This document shows positions 17,276 through 26,046 of a stretch of 64,000 nucleotides of DNA, one piece after another (within the stretch, counting starts at the first letter, position 1; each line of letters opens with the position of its first letter). The DNA comes from CAWCKS01 sp963763485. GTDB lineage: Bacteria > Pseudomonadota > Alphaproteobacteria > Rhizobiales > Xanthobacteraceae. The stretch is from NCBI GenBank assembly GCA_963763485.1, contig CAVXOW010000009.1:62001-126000 (forward strand). Reading direction: 5' to 3'. Position numbers and translations under genes: made by a program. The notes below the pieces were generated by a model. The model did no database searches. It was not told where the DNA came from and saw only the letters and a list, made by a program, of their open reading frames with translations.

Positions 17276-18631
17276 TCAAGTGCCCTTGGCCGTCAACACG
17301 ATCCGCAACGTCTGCAGCATGATGTAGACGTCGAGCAGCAGCGAGCGATTCTTCAGGTAGAACAGATCGTAGGAGAGCTTGGTCCTGGTCTCCTCGATGT
17401 TGGCGCCATGGTGCGGGTGCCGATCGTGCCTGAGTTGCGCCCAGCCGGTGAGGCCCGGCGACACCAGATAGCGGGCGTTGTAGTAGGTGATCGAGTCGGA
17501 ATAGCTCTTCGCCAGCGCCGGCAATTCAGGGCGCGGGCCGACGATAGAAAGATCGCCGCGAAACACGTTCCACAGCTGCGGCAGCTCGTCGAGGCGCAGG
17601 ATGCGCAGCAACTTGCCGACCCGTGTGACCTTGAGCTCGCTCTTGCCGTCCGCGCCGTAGTTGCCCTGGTCGTTGCCGGTCATGCTGCGGAACTTGTAGA
17701 TCTGGATCGGCTTCTGGAAGCGGCCGACACGCTCCTGCGTGATGAAGATCTCGCCGCCGTCCTCGAGTTTGATGGCAAGCATGACGAGCGGATAGAACAC
17801 CAGCGAGATGATGCCGGCGATGGCCGAGGCGACAATGTCGATTGATCGCTTCAAGGCGTCGTAGAACCGCGATGCGCTGAGGTTCGAGAGGATCCATTCG
17901 TAGTTGATCAGCGTCAGCGGCACGCGGCTGAACAGCTCCTGATAGATTTCCGCGGCGTCGACCAGCGCGAAGCGCTCTTTCTGGAACGCGACGTCGTAAA
18001 GGATCGGTAGTGCGGTCGCCACAGCGGTGTCGGACGGATCAACGACGATGAAGGTGACATCGTCGTCGTCGGCGATCCTGGACGCCTGTTCGATCACCTC
18101 GTGCGAGGGCATTTGCGTGGTGTCGATGACGTATTCGAACATGAAGGTCGAGCGATGGTCGCGCGCGATCTCATCGGCCAGGAATTTTGCGTCGGGACCG
18201 GACGCGATCAACATGCCGCGCGCGCGCACCGTCGCGCGCAATCGCGGAAACAGGCTGCGCCGCCACAGGAAAATCAGTGCCGACGACACCCCGAGGTAGA
18301 GCACGAGGATGGTTTTTGGCGTAATGCCGAAGATCGGCACCAGGAAGAAGAACAAGGCCGCGATCAGCATGTTGACGATCTGGGTGTAGACGATCGTCAC
18401 CGAGAGCTGGCGCCGGAAGATGCGGGTGTAGCGGCCGTACAGGCCGGCAAGAAAGAACACGCCGATCCATGCAATGAACAGGAACGAGAACGGGAAAAGA
18501 TGCTCGTTGAACAGCTGCCAGCTCGGTGCCTCGAGGTAGCGCAGCGCCAGCGTCAGCCAGAGTGACAGCGCGAACACGACGAGGTCGCCGAGCAGCAGCA
18601 GCAGATATTCCCGCTTCGGGATCAGGGTCAT
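17276..18631 (-). CDS. Polyprenyl-phosphate sugar transferase (WbaP/ExoY-type)
   Basis: The 451-residue membrane enzyme starts polysaccharide assembly by moving a sugar-1-phosphate onto undecaprenyl phosphate. About four membrane helices fill residues 8-135. A Rossmann-like middle region (residues 140-240) follows, then a fifth membrane segment near 275 and the catalytic domain. Catalytic-domain motifs are YKFRSM, LDELPQLWNVFRGD, SIVGPRPE and SPGLTGWAQ. The sugar (glucose, galactose or GlcNAc phosphate) cannot be told. It probably feeds O-antigen or exopolysaccharide made by this region. Confidence 0.9.
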   Translation of the reverse strand: MTLIPKREYLLLLLGDLVVFALSLWLTLALRYLEAPSWQLFNEHLFPFSFLFIAWIGVFFLAGLYGRYTRIFRRQLSVTIVYTQIVNMLIAALFFFLVPIFGITPKTILVLYLGVSSALIFLWRRSLFPRLRATVRARGMLIASGPDAKFLADEIARDHRSTFMFEYVIDTTQMPSHEVIEQASRIADDDDVTFIVVDPSDTAVATALPILYDVAFQKERFALVDAAEIYQELFSRVPLTLINYEWILSNLSASRFYDALKRSIDIVASAIAGIISLVFYPLVMLAIKLEDGGEIFITQERVGRFQKPIQIYKFRSMTGNDQGNYGADGKSELKVTRVGKLLRILRLDELPQLWNVFRGDLSIVGPRPELPALAKSYSDSITYYNARYLVSPGLTGWAQLRHDRHPHHGANIEETRTKLSYDLFYLKNRSLLLDVYIMLQTLRIVLTAKGT

Positions 18632-18739
18632 GGAGAGCGCCGCCGAGACCTTAAACTTCGCGCGACCAAAACTTCACGCGACCAAGGGCTGTGTGGTCGT
18701 ACTGCGCCGGAGCAGGTGAGGCAAGCCGCCGCAGGGCGC

Positions 18740-19703
18740 TTACGGCTCCGGCAGCGGTTCGGTGACGCTGGCGCCTGCGGCCTTCTCGGAGCTCAGGATC
18801 CAGACCAGCCCGCCGGCCGCGCCGATCGCGAAGATCATGGTGCCGAACAGGAGCGACACCGTGAGGCCGTCGGCTTGCGGCAAGCCGGCGTAGCCGAACG
18901 CCACCATCATGCTGGCTTCGCGCAGTCCCCATCCGGCGATCGATATCGGCAGCATCGTGATCAGCATCACCGGCGGCACCAGCGCCAGCAGCTGCGCGGG
19001 CTGGCCGGCGGCGGCGATCGATTGCGCGATCAGCCAGATCATCACCACCGCCAGCACGTGGATGGTGATCGAAACGACCGCGATACGCAGCGCCGTCTCG
19101 CGCCCGAAGATGACGCGGTTGGCCACCGCGCTGCAGGCGCGCAGATGCCGGGTTGGAAACCACGAGTTCGAGCCACGGCCAGGGCAGCCAGCCGAGCAGC
19201 AGGAATCCGGCGCCGGCGCCGATCGCGGCGAGCCCGAGCAGGGCGATCGCGTAGCGGCCGTTCGCGTCGAGGATCAATTGCCAGCTCAGCGGCAAGGTCG
19301 CGAGCACCAGCACCGCGAGCGCGATCAGGCCGACCGCGCGATCGATGAACACCGAATAGCTCGCGACGCGCCAGCCGGCGTCGCTGCGGCCGAGCAGCAT
19401 GAGACGCACCGCGTCACCGCCAATCGCCGAGGGCAGCGTCTGGTTGAAGAACGCGCCGATGAAGTTGTAGCGGAATGCCCGCGCCAGCGGCAGATCGGTG
19501 CCGCACACCCGCGTGACGTCGCGCCAGCGCACCGCGCCGAGCCACAGCTGGAACAGCGCGACCGCAGCCGCGGCCACGACCCACGCGAAGTTGATGTTCA
19601 CGAGCCGCGCCTTGACCTGGCCGAAGTCGATCCCGCGCAGCGCCAGATAGAGCAGGCCGGCCGAGGCGAAGATCTTGGCAAGAAGCAGAAGCGTCTTTCG
19701 CAT
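18740..19703 (-). pseudogene. UPF0104/AglD-type membrane protein (LPG-synthase membrane-domain family), frameshifted
   Basis: The N-terminal part runs normally from MRKTLLLLAKIF, with several membrane helices and the family motif LPSAIGGDAVRL. After WPWLELVVSNP the frame changes to arginine-rich, non-membrane sequence. The correct C-terminal half (MANRVIFGRE... with PISIAGWGLREASM) continues in another frame to 18740. Removing one A/T pair at 19153-19154 joins the two into one protein of about 320 residues. It is probably a lipid or lipid-linked sugar flippase-like protein. Either an assembly indel or a recent mutation explains the break. Confidence 0.8.
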
Positions 19704-19891
19704 GGACCGATCTGGCGATTCGCGTCAGGGTGACGACCGGCGCGCGGCGCCCGGATTTGTTGCGGGGCCTTGGTATGGCCTCGCCTTGTGGATGGCAATA
19801 GCTTTTCGCCTGAGTTACATCGCTGGAGCACGGCGCATTCGCAATCGTCAGGCACGGCAATTTCGCGCCACAAGAGAGCCAGAGAGCCAAA

Positions 19892-20944
19892 ATGACCGGG
19901 ACGCCAGCGGGTCAGAGCAAGCCCGATATCCTCGTCACCGGTGCGGCGGGATTCATCGGGTTTCACGTCGCACAACGGCTGTTGCAATCCGGCCACCGGG
20001 TCACCGGCCTCGATAACGTGAATGATTACTACGATCCGCACCTGAAAGAGGCGCGGCTCGCGCTGCTGCGCAATCGCCCGCATTTCGCTTTCGAGAAGCT
20101 CGATCTCGCCGATCGGGGAGCGATGCAGCGGCTGTGGGCGGCGAACGCGTTTCCGATCGTGATCCACCTCGCAGCCCAGGCCGGCGTGCGGTACTCGATC
20201 GATCACCCGCATGTCTATGCGTCGGCCAATCTCGAAGGCTTCCTCAACGTGCTGGAAGGCTGCCGCCATGGCGGCTGCAAGCATCTGCTCTACGCGTCGT
20301 CGTCGTCGGTCTATGGCGCGAACAGCAAGGTGCCGTTCTCGGTGCACGACAATGTCGATCATCCGGTCAGCCTTTACGCTGCGACCAAGAAGGCCAACGA
20401 ACTGATGGCGCACTCCTACAGCCATCTCTACGGCCTGCCGACCACGGGCCTGCGGTTCTTCACTGTCTATGGCGAATGGGGCAGGCCCGACATGGCGATG
20501 TTCATTTTCGCTAACGCGATCCTGGAAGGGAAGCCGATCCCGCTGTTCAATCATGGCCGCATGCGGCGCGACTTCACCTTCATCGATGACGCGGTCGAAG
20601 CGGTCGTCCGCCTGATGAATCGTGCGCCGACGCCACAGGCGGCATCGAAAAAGCAAAATCCCGCTGCGAGCACCGCGCCGTGGCGCATTCACAACATCGG
20701 CAACAATCATCCGGTAGAGCTGATGCGCGTGGTGGCCTTGCTCGAGCAGGAGCTTGGCCGCAAGGCCCTCATCGATCTCAAGCCGATGCAGCCGGGCGAT
20801 GTGCCGGAAACCTACGCCGATACCGACGATCTCGCCGCCGAGATCGGCTTCCGTCCGGCGACCTCGATCGAGGACGGCATTCATCGTTTTGCCAAATGGT
20901 ACCGCGAGTATCGCGCCGACACAGCGGGGCGCGGGGGCGGATGA
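19892..20944 (+). CDS. UDP-glucuronate 4-epimerase (UDP-galacturonate forming)
   Basis: The 350-residue epimerase has GAAGFIGFH (17-25) for NAD and the catalytic Y162/K166 in SLYAATKKANE. The stretches QAGVRYSIDHPHVY and FFTVYGEWGRPDMA are typical of the UDP-glucuronate epimerase group (Cap1J/LspL). It would give UDP-galacturonate, used in alphaproteobacterial LPS and lipid A. A low-complexity insert (TPQAASKKQNPAASTAP) lies before the C-terminal part. Its stop overlaps the next start by ATGA. Confidence 0.88.
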   Translation: MTGTPAGQSKPDILVTGAAGFIGFHVAQRLLQSGHRVTGLDNVNDYYDPHLKEARLALLRNRPHFAFEKLDLADRGAMQRLWAANAFPIVIHLAAQAGVRYSIDHPHVYASANLEGFLNVLEGCRHGGCKHLLYASSSSVYGANSKVPFSVHDNVDHPVSLYAATKKANELMAHSYSHLYGLPTTGLRFFTVYGEWGRPDMAMFIFANAILEGKPIPLFNHGRMRRDFTFIDDAVEAVVRLMNRAPTPQAASKKQNPAASTAPWRIHNIGNNHPVELMRVVALLEQELGRKALIDLKPMQPGDVPETYADTDDLAAEIGFRPATSIEDGIHRFAKWYREYRADTAGRGGG

Positions 20945-21861
20945 TCGTCGTTTTTGGGTCGTTGAATTTCGATTTCCTGTTCACAATGGATCACCTGCCG
21001 GCCGCCGGCGAAACTGCGCTGGCACGGCGGTTTCAGGGCTTGCCCGGCGGCAAGGGCGCGAACCAGGCGGTCGCCGCCGCGCGCGACGGCGCCGATGTTC
21101 ATATGGTCGGCTGTGTCGGCCGCGATATTTTCGGCGATACGCTGATCAGTTCGCTGCAAGACGCGGGCGTGATGTGCCTGATCGGCCGCACTGATGCTGC
21201 TACCGGCTGCGCCTCGGTTTGTGTCGATGGCCGCGGCGAGAACGCGATCGCGGTCGCGCCGGGCGCCAATCTCGCGCTGCGCGCCGAAGCCGTGCCGGAT
21301 CATCTGCTGACCCCGAACACCACGATCATCCTGCAGATGGAGGTGACGGCGGAGGAGAACTGGCGGCTGCTTCGCCGCGCCAAGGCGGCCGGCGCGCGCA
21401 CCGTGCTGAACGTTGCGCCTGCGGCGCTGGTGCCAGCCGATGCACTCGACCTCACCGATCTGCTCATCGTCAATCGCGGTGAACTCGAAGCGCTTGCCAG
21501 CACCTTTGGCATTGCGCTGGCTGATTATCGCGCGCTGGCGCAAACGATTGCCCAGCGCCACGCCCTGACCTGCATCGTCACGCTTGGCGGCCGCGGCGTG
21601 TTTGCGGCCAACACGCAGGATGTGTTTGCGATCGACGCTTTTCCGGTCGAGGCGATCGACACTGTCGGCGCCGGTGACACCTTTTGCGGCGTGCTTGCGG
21701 CCTCGCACGATCGGGACGGCGGTCTTGGCGACGGCTTGCGGCGGGCGAGTGCGGCTGCGGCGCTCGCCTGCACCAAAGGCGGGGCGCAGCCGAGCATTCC
21801 CTCGGCCGCCGAAACGTCAGCCGCGCTCGAGCGCGACCGACGCGTGCTGCAGTCGGCCTGA
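20941..21861 (+). CDS. PfkB-family sugar kinase (ribokinase-like)
   Basis: The 306-residue kinase has both family signatures: GLPGGKGANQAVAAARDG near residues 33-50 and DTVGAGDTFCGVLA near the C-terminus, with the catalytic Asp in GAGDT. It phosphorylates a sugar or related alcohol with ATP. Ribose is the default guess. Coupling by ATGA to the UDP-glucuronate epimerase hints at a sugar made or salvaged for envelope synthesis. The frame is open upstream of the ATG, inside the epimerase, but the family N-terminus MIVVFGSLNFD fits the chosen start. Confidence 0.88.
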   Translation: MIVVFGSLNFDFLFTMDHLPAAGETALARRFQGLPGGKGANQAVAAARDGADVHMVGCVGRDIFGDTLISSLQDAGVMCLIGRTDAATGCASVCVDGRGENAIAVAPGANLALRAEAVPDHLLTPNTTIILQMEVTAEENWRLLRRAKAAGARTVLNVAPAALVPADALDLTDLLIVNRGELEALASTFGIALADYRALAQTIAQRHALTCIVTLGGRGVFAANTQDVFAIDAFPVEAIDTVGAGDTFCGVLAASHDRDGGLGDGLRRASAAAALACTKGGAQPSIPSAAETSAALERDRRVLQSA

Positions 21862-22070
21862 GCGATCCGCGGAAGATGGCCGAATGGCTCGGCCTTCGCT
21901 GTAATCGTTTGAACTCAAAACGTGTTTGGGCGATTTTGGCGGCTCAATTCGCTTCCAGCAGCGCGTCGTGGTAGGAGAGCCCCGGGACGGGATTTGGTGG
22001 GTGTGGTGGCCAACTCGGGGCGCTTTTCCGCAAGGCGCGCCTCCAAGCCCATCGCATTGCAGGGATTTTG

Positions 22071-23097
22071 ATGGTGGCGGCAGTCAAGACAACCGAGATA
22101 TCGGCCGGGGCTGAAAAACCCCTTCGGGTCGGTGTCATCGGGGCGGGCGTGATGGGCAGCAACCATGCCCGCGTGTTCATGACACTCCCCGGCGTCCGGC
22201 TCGTCGGCATCGCCGATCCCCTCGAGGTTCACCGCAAGCGCGCCATCGACCTCATCGGTTGCCGGACATTTTCCGACATCAACTCACTGCTCGCCGAAGG
22301 CGTCGATGCGGTGACGATCGCGGCACCTACACATCTGCATCACGAGATCGCGCTGAACTGCATCGCCCGCAAGATCGACGTCCTGGTCGAGAAGCCGATC
22401 GCCTCGACGGTCGAGGAGGGGCGCGAGATCGTCGCGGCCGCCGAGCGTGCCGGCGTGACGCTCATGGTCGGCCATGTCGAGCGGTTCAACCCTGCCGTGG
22501 CCACGATCAAGGAAGCATTGCGCGGCGAGGACATTCTCTCCATCGCGATCACGCGGGTCGGCCCGTTCCCACCGCGCATGTCGAATGTCGGTGTCGTGAT
22601 CGATCTTGCCGTGCACGACATCGACCTGATCCGCTGGTTCACCGAATCCGACATCATCGAGGTGCAGCCGCAACTCAAGAGCGCGGTCGCCGAGCGCGAG
22701 GACATCGCGCTGTTGCAGTTCCGCACCGCCTCCGGCGTGCTTGCGCACATCAACACCAACTGGCTGACGCCGTTCAAGGCGCGCAACGTGACGGTGGCGA
22801 CCCGCGACAAGTATATCATGGGCGATCTGTTGACCCGCCAGGTCACCGAATGCTTCGGCTTCCAGCCCGACGGCAGCTACTCGATGCGGCACTTGTCGGT
22901 CGGCTACGACGAGCCGCTGCGCAGCGAACTGCTCGCCTTCGTCGAACTCGGTGCGGACCCGCTCGACGCCGGTCGTGACCGGCGACCAGGGCGTCGCCAG
23001 CCTCGAGATCGCCATTCAGTGCCTCGCCAATTCACCCGGTGCCGGCGCTGCCGCCGCGGCCAAGGCTCGCCGTCGCGTCGCCGGCGCTCCGGCTTGA
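22071..23097 (+). pseudogene. gnnA: Gfo/Idh/MocA oxidoreductase, probable UDP-GlcNAc 3-dehydrogenase, frameshifted near 3' end
   Basis: The protein binds NAD through GVIGAGVMGSNHARVF and has the family EKP motif in DVLVEKPIAST. It is followed at once by a DegT-type aminotransferase. That pairing matches GnnA-GnnB, which convert UDP-GlcNAc to its 3-amino analogue for lipid A with amide-linked acyl chains. After AFVEL the frame turns arginine-rich. Skipping one G at 22950-22951 restores VRTRSTPVVTGDQGVASLE and the normal end at 23097, giving about 341 residues. The start ATG at 22071 has AGGGA upstream. The GnnA assignment is inference. Confidence 0.75.
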
Positions 23098-23107
23098 GGC
23101 CTCCCCC

Positions 23108-24256
23108 ATGAACCAGCATCTTCGCCTCAATCCCATCCCGTTTGTCGACGTCGGCGCGCAGCGCCGTCGCCTTGGCCAATCGCTCGACGACGCCGTCAGC
23201 CGGGTGATGGAGCATTGCCAGTTCATCAACGGCCCGGAAGTCACCCAGCTCGAAGCGGAGCTATCAGCCTATTGCGGCGCCAGGTATGTCGTGAGCTGCG
23301 CCAGTGGCACCGACGCACTGCTGATGGTGCTGATGGCGAAAGACATCGGCCCGGGCGACGCCGTGCTGTGCCCGACGTTCACCTTCTGCGCCACGGCGGA
23401 AGCGGTGGCGCTGACTGGTGCAACGCCTGTCATGGTCGACGTCAGCGAAGCGACTTTCAACCTGGATGCCGCTTCGCTCACGCGCGGCATCGCGACGGCA
23501 CGAAAGGCCGGCTTGAAGCCGAAGGCGGTAATCCCGGTCGACCTGTTCGGTCAGCCTGCGGATTTCGACGCGATCCTGCCGGTCGCCGAGGCGGAAGGGT
23601 TGTTCGTGCTTGACGATGCGGCGCAGGGCTTTGGCGCGTCCTACAAGGGTCGGCGGCTCGGCACCTTCGGGCTTGCGACCGCGACGAGCTTCTTTCCTGC
23701 AAAGCCGCTCGGCTGCTTTGGCGACGGCGGCGCCGTGTTCACCGACGATGCCGCGCTTGCCGACAAGCTCCGCAGCGTCCGTGTGCACGGCCACGGCAGC
23801 GACAAGTACGACAACGTTCGGCTTGGTCTCACAGCACGGCTCGACACCATGCAGGCCGCGATCCTGATCGAGAAGCTGAAGATCTTTGACGACGAGATCG
23901 CGGCGCGTAACCGCATCGCGCAGCGCTACGCCAACGGCCTCGACAACGTCGTTGCCGTACCGCGTGTCGCCGACGACTGCGCCTCGATCTGGGCGGTGTA
24001 CACGGTTCGCGTGCCGGGTGGACGGCGCGACGCGCTCGCCGAGACGTTGAAGGCACAGGGCGTGCCGACCATGATCTATTATCCGAAGTCGCTGCACCAG
24101 CAGACCGCCTACAAGCACTTCCCGGTCGCCGCCGGGGGCGTTTCCGTCAGCGAACGGCTCTCGCAAGACGTCATCAGCCTGCCGATGCACGCCTATCTCG
24201 ACGAGCCGACGCAGGACCGCATCGTCAAGGCTGTGCGTGACGCGCTCGCCGACTGA
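23108..24256 (+). CDS. gnnB: DegT/DnrJ/EryC1 sugar aminotransferase, probable GnnB
   Basis: The 382-residue PLP enzyme transfers an amino group, usually from glutamate, to a nucleotide keto-sugar. The PLP lysine is K199 in SFFPAKPLGCFGDGGA, and D169/D170 in LDDAAQGFGA hold the cofactor ring. The start lies 11 bases after the corrected end of the oxidoreductase, so the two form an operon. Together they fit the GnnA-GnnB pair that makes UDP-2,3-diamino sugar for lipid A, which is known for Bradyrhizobium-type lipid A. Other UDP-sugar 3- or 4-aminotransferases cannot be excluded. Confidence 0.8.
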   Translation: MNQHLRLNPIPFVDVGAQRRRLGQSLDDAVSRVMEHCQFINGPEVTQLEAELSAYCGARYVVSCASGTDALLMVLMAKDIGPGDAVLCPTFTFCATAEAVALTGATPVMVDVSEATFNLDAASLTRGIATARKAGLKPKAVIPVDLFGQPADFDAILPVAEAEGLFVLDDAAQGFGASYKGRRLGTFGLATATSFFPAKPLGCFGDGGAVFTDDAALADKLRSVRVHGHGSDKYDNVRLGLTARLDTMQAAILIEKLKIFDDEIAARNRIAQRYANGLDNVVAVPRVADDCASIWAVYTVRVPGGRRDALAETLKAQGVPTMIYYPKSLHQQTAYKHFPVAAGGVSVSERLSQDVISLPMHAYLDEPTQDRIVKAVRDALAD

Positions 24257-24273
24257 TTCGGCGGTTTGGCGCC

Positions 24274-24322
24274 GCGCATGTCCCGGAAAAGTGGGCACCG
24301 GTTTTCCGAACAGGACATGCGC
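24274..24322. repeat. Dispersed inverted repeat, first hairpin
   Basis: The arms GCGCATGTCC and GGACATGCGC enclose GGAAAAG...CCGGTTTTCC, which also pairs in part. This is the CATGTCC...AAACCGGTTTTCC type of intergenic repeat often seen in Bradyrhizobium and relatives. It lies 18 bases after the aminotransferase stop. Confidence 0.7.
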
Positions 24323-24331
24323 AACGAAAAG

Positions 24332-24367
24332 ACTCAAGATCACATTGGATGGGATGTGATCTTGAGT
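24332..24367. repeat. Second hairpin of the same intergenic repeat unit
   Basis: Perfect 14-bp arms ACTCAAGATCACAT and ATGTGATCTTGAGT surround an 8-base loop. It sits ten bases after the preceding hairpin and 21 bases before the murJ start. There is no T-run, so it is not a classic terminator. It could attenuate transcription or protect mRNA ends between gnnB and murJ. Confidence 0.7.
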
Positions 24368-24388
24368 TCGGTACGGTAGAACGGCCGG

Positions 24389-25918
24389 ATGCTCGGGCGC
24401 ATCTTCACCGTCGGCGGCTACACGCTTCTCTCGCGCCTGACCGGTTTTGCCCGCGACATCATGCTGGCGGCAATTCTTGGCGCGGGGCCGATCGCGGACG
24501 CCTTCTTTGTCGCGTTCCGCCTGCCCAATCATTTCCGCGCGATCTTTGCCGAGGGGGCCTTCAATGCCGCCTTCGTGCCGGCCTATGCTCATGTCTCGGG
24601 AGCTAAAGGCGAGGGCGCGGCAAAACTGTTCTCGAACCACGTCTTCACGCTGCTGTTCGCATCGCAGGTCGTGCTGCTTGCGCTGGCGCTGTTGTTCATG
24701 CCGCAGGCGATGACAGTTCTGGCGCCGGGCTTCTCGCATGATCCCGCGCAGCGGTCGCTGGCGATCGAGCTGACCCGCATTACCTTTCCGTACCTGTTGT
24801 TGATGACGCTGGTGACGCTCTATGGCGGCATGCTCAATGTCATGCACCGCTTCGCCAGCGCCGCTGCCGCCTCGATCTTTCTCAATCTCGCGATGATGAT
24901 GACGCTGGCGCTGGCCGTGTTCTTCCCGACCGCAGGGCACGCCGCGGCGTGGGGCGTGCTGATTTCCGGCTTCCTGCAATATTGTCTGCTCGCCGGAGAT
25001 CTATCGCGTCACGGCGGCCTGCCGCGATTTGCACCGCTCAAGCTCGACCAGGATGTCCGGGAATTCTTCCGTGCACTGGGACCGGCGACGCTCGGCTCGA
25101 TGGGCACCCAGCTTGCGCTGTTCGCCGACACCATCATCGCGACATTCCTGCCGGCCGGCGCGCTGTCGGCGCTGTATTACGCCGACCGCCTCAATCAACT
25201 GCCGATCGGCGTGATCGGCATTGCGGTCGGCACCGTGCTGCTGCCGGAGATGTCGCGGCACCTGACCGCCGACGACCATGCGGCGGCGGCAAGAGCGCAG
25301 CACCGTGCGTTCGATTTCACGCTGTTGTTGTCGATCCCGTTCGTCGCGGGCTTCCTCACGGTGCCCGACTTGATTGTGCGCACCATGTTCGCCCACGGCG
25401 CGTTCACCCGCGCCGACGCCGGCGTCGCCGCGTTGACGCTATCGGCCTATGCGATCGGCCTCATCCCGTTTGTGCTGATCCGCAGCGCGGTCGCGACCTT
25501 CTATGCGCGCAAGGACACCGCGACGCCGGTCAAGGCGGCGTTGATCGGCATCGCCGTCAACCTGGTGCTGAAGATCGTCCTGATGGCGCCGCTGGCGCAG
25601 GTTGGCCTCGCGCTCGGCACGGCGGTCGGCGCCTGGGTCAACCTGCTGCTGGTGATGGGCTTTGCGATTCGCGCCAACCATCTGACGCTCGATCGCGAGA
25701 TGCGCATGTCGTTCATCAAATTCGCGGCGACCGCCGTCGTGCTGGCGCTGACGTTCTGGGTGATCGTCCGGATCGCGCCGGAGTTGTTCGCCAGCCTGCC
25801 CCGTTTCCATGACGAGGCCACGCTGTTGCTGCTGATTGTCGCGGGGAGCGTCGTCTACGCGGTGGCCATCGCCGGTTTGTTCGGACGGCGTTGGGTCAAG
25901 GCGCTGATCCACGGTTAG
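24389..25918 (+). CDS. murJ: Lipid II flippase MurJ (MviN)
   Basis: The 509-residue protein has about 14 membrane helices and the MurJ N-terminal signature ARDIMLAAILGAGPIADAFFVAFRLPNHFRAIFAEGAFNAAFVP split across helices 1-2. The conserved arginines and the later ALSALYYADRLNQLPIGVIGIAVGT segment are in place. It moves lipid II to the periplasmic face for peptidoglycan synthesis and is normally essential. The start MLGRIFTVGGYTLLSR matches the family. Confidence 0.96.
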   Translation: MLGRIFTVGGYTLLSRLTGFARDIMLAAILGAGPIADAFFVAFRLPNHFRAIFAEGAFNAAFVPAYAHVSGAKGEGAAKLFSNHVFTLLFASQVVLLALALLFMPQAMTVLAPGFSHDPAQRSLAIELTRITFPYLLLMTLVTLYGGMLNVMHRFASAAAASIFLNLAMMMTLALAVFFPTAGHAAAWGVLISGFLQYCLLAGDLSRHGGLPRFAPLKLDQDVREFFRALGPATLGSMGTQLALFADTIIATFLPAGALSALYYADRLNQLPIGVIGIAVGTVLLPEMSRHLTADDHAAAARAQHRAFDFTLLLSIPFVAGFLTVPDLIVRTMFAHGAFTRADAGVAALTLSAYAIGLIPFVLIRSAVATFYARKDTATPVKAALIGIAVNLVLKIVLMAPLAQVGLALGTAVGAWVNLLLVMGFAIRANHLTLDREMRMSFIKFAATAVVLALTFWVIVRIAPELFASLPRFHDEATLLLLIVAGSVVYAVAIAGLFGRRWVKALIHG

Positions 25919-26046
25919 CGCAGCGTCGCGCGTGGTGTCCCGTCGCGCAAATTCAACAGCCAGCCTTGCCAAAAGGTAGGTTTGCGCTTTGTCCCGAAGC
26001 ACTGCAATATGCCGCCAATTGCAGGGCTTTTTCAGCTGGAGAAATC

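Noticed and set aside
23264..24979. 571-codon minus-strand frame across gnnB and murJ
   Set aside because: It spans two well-supported genes and an intergenic repeat and shows only shadow composition.
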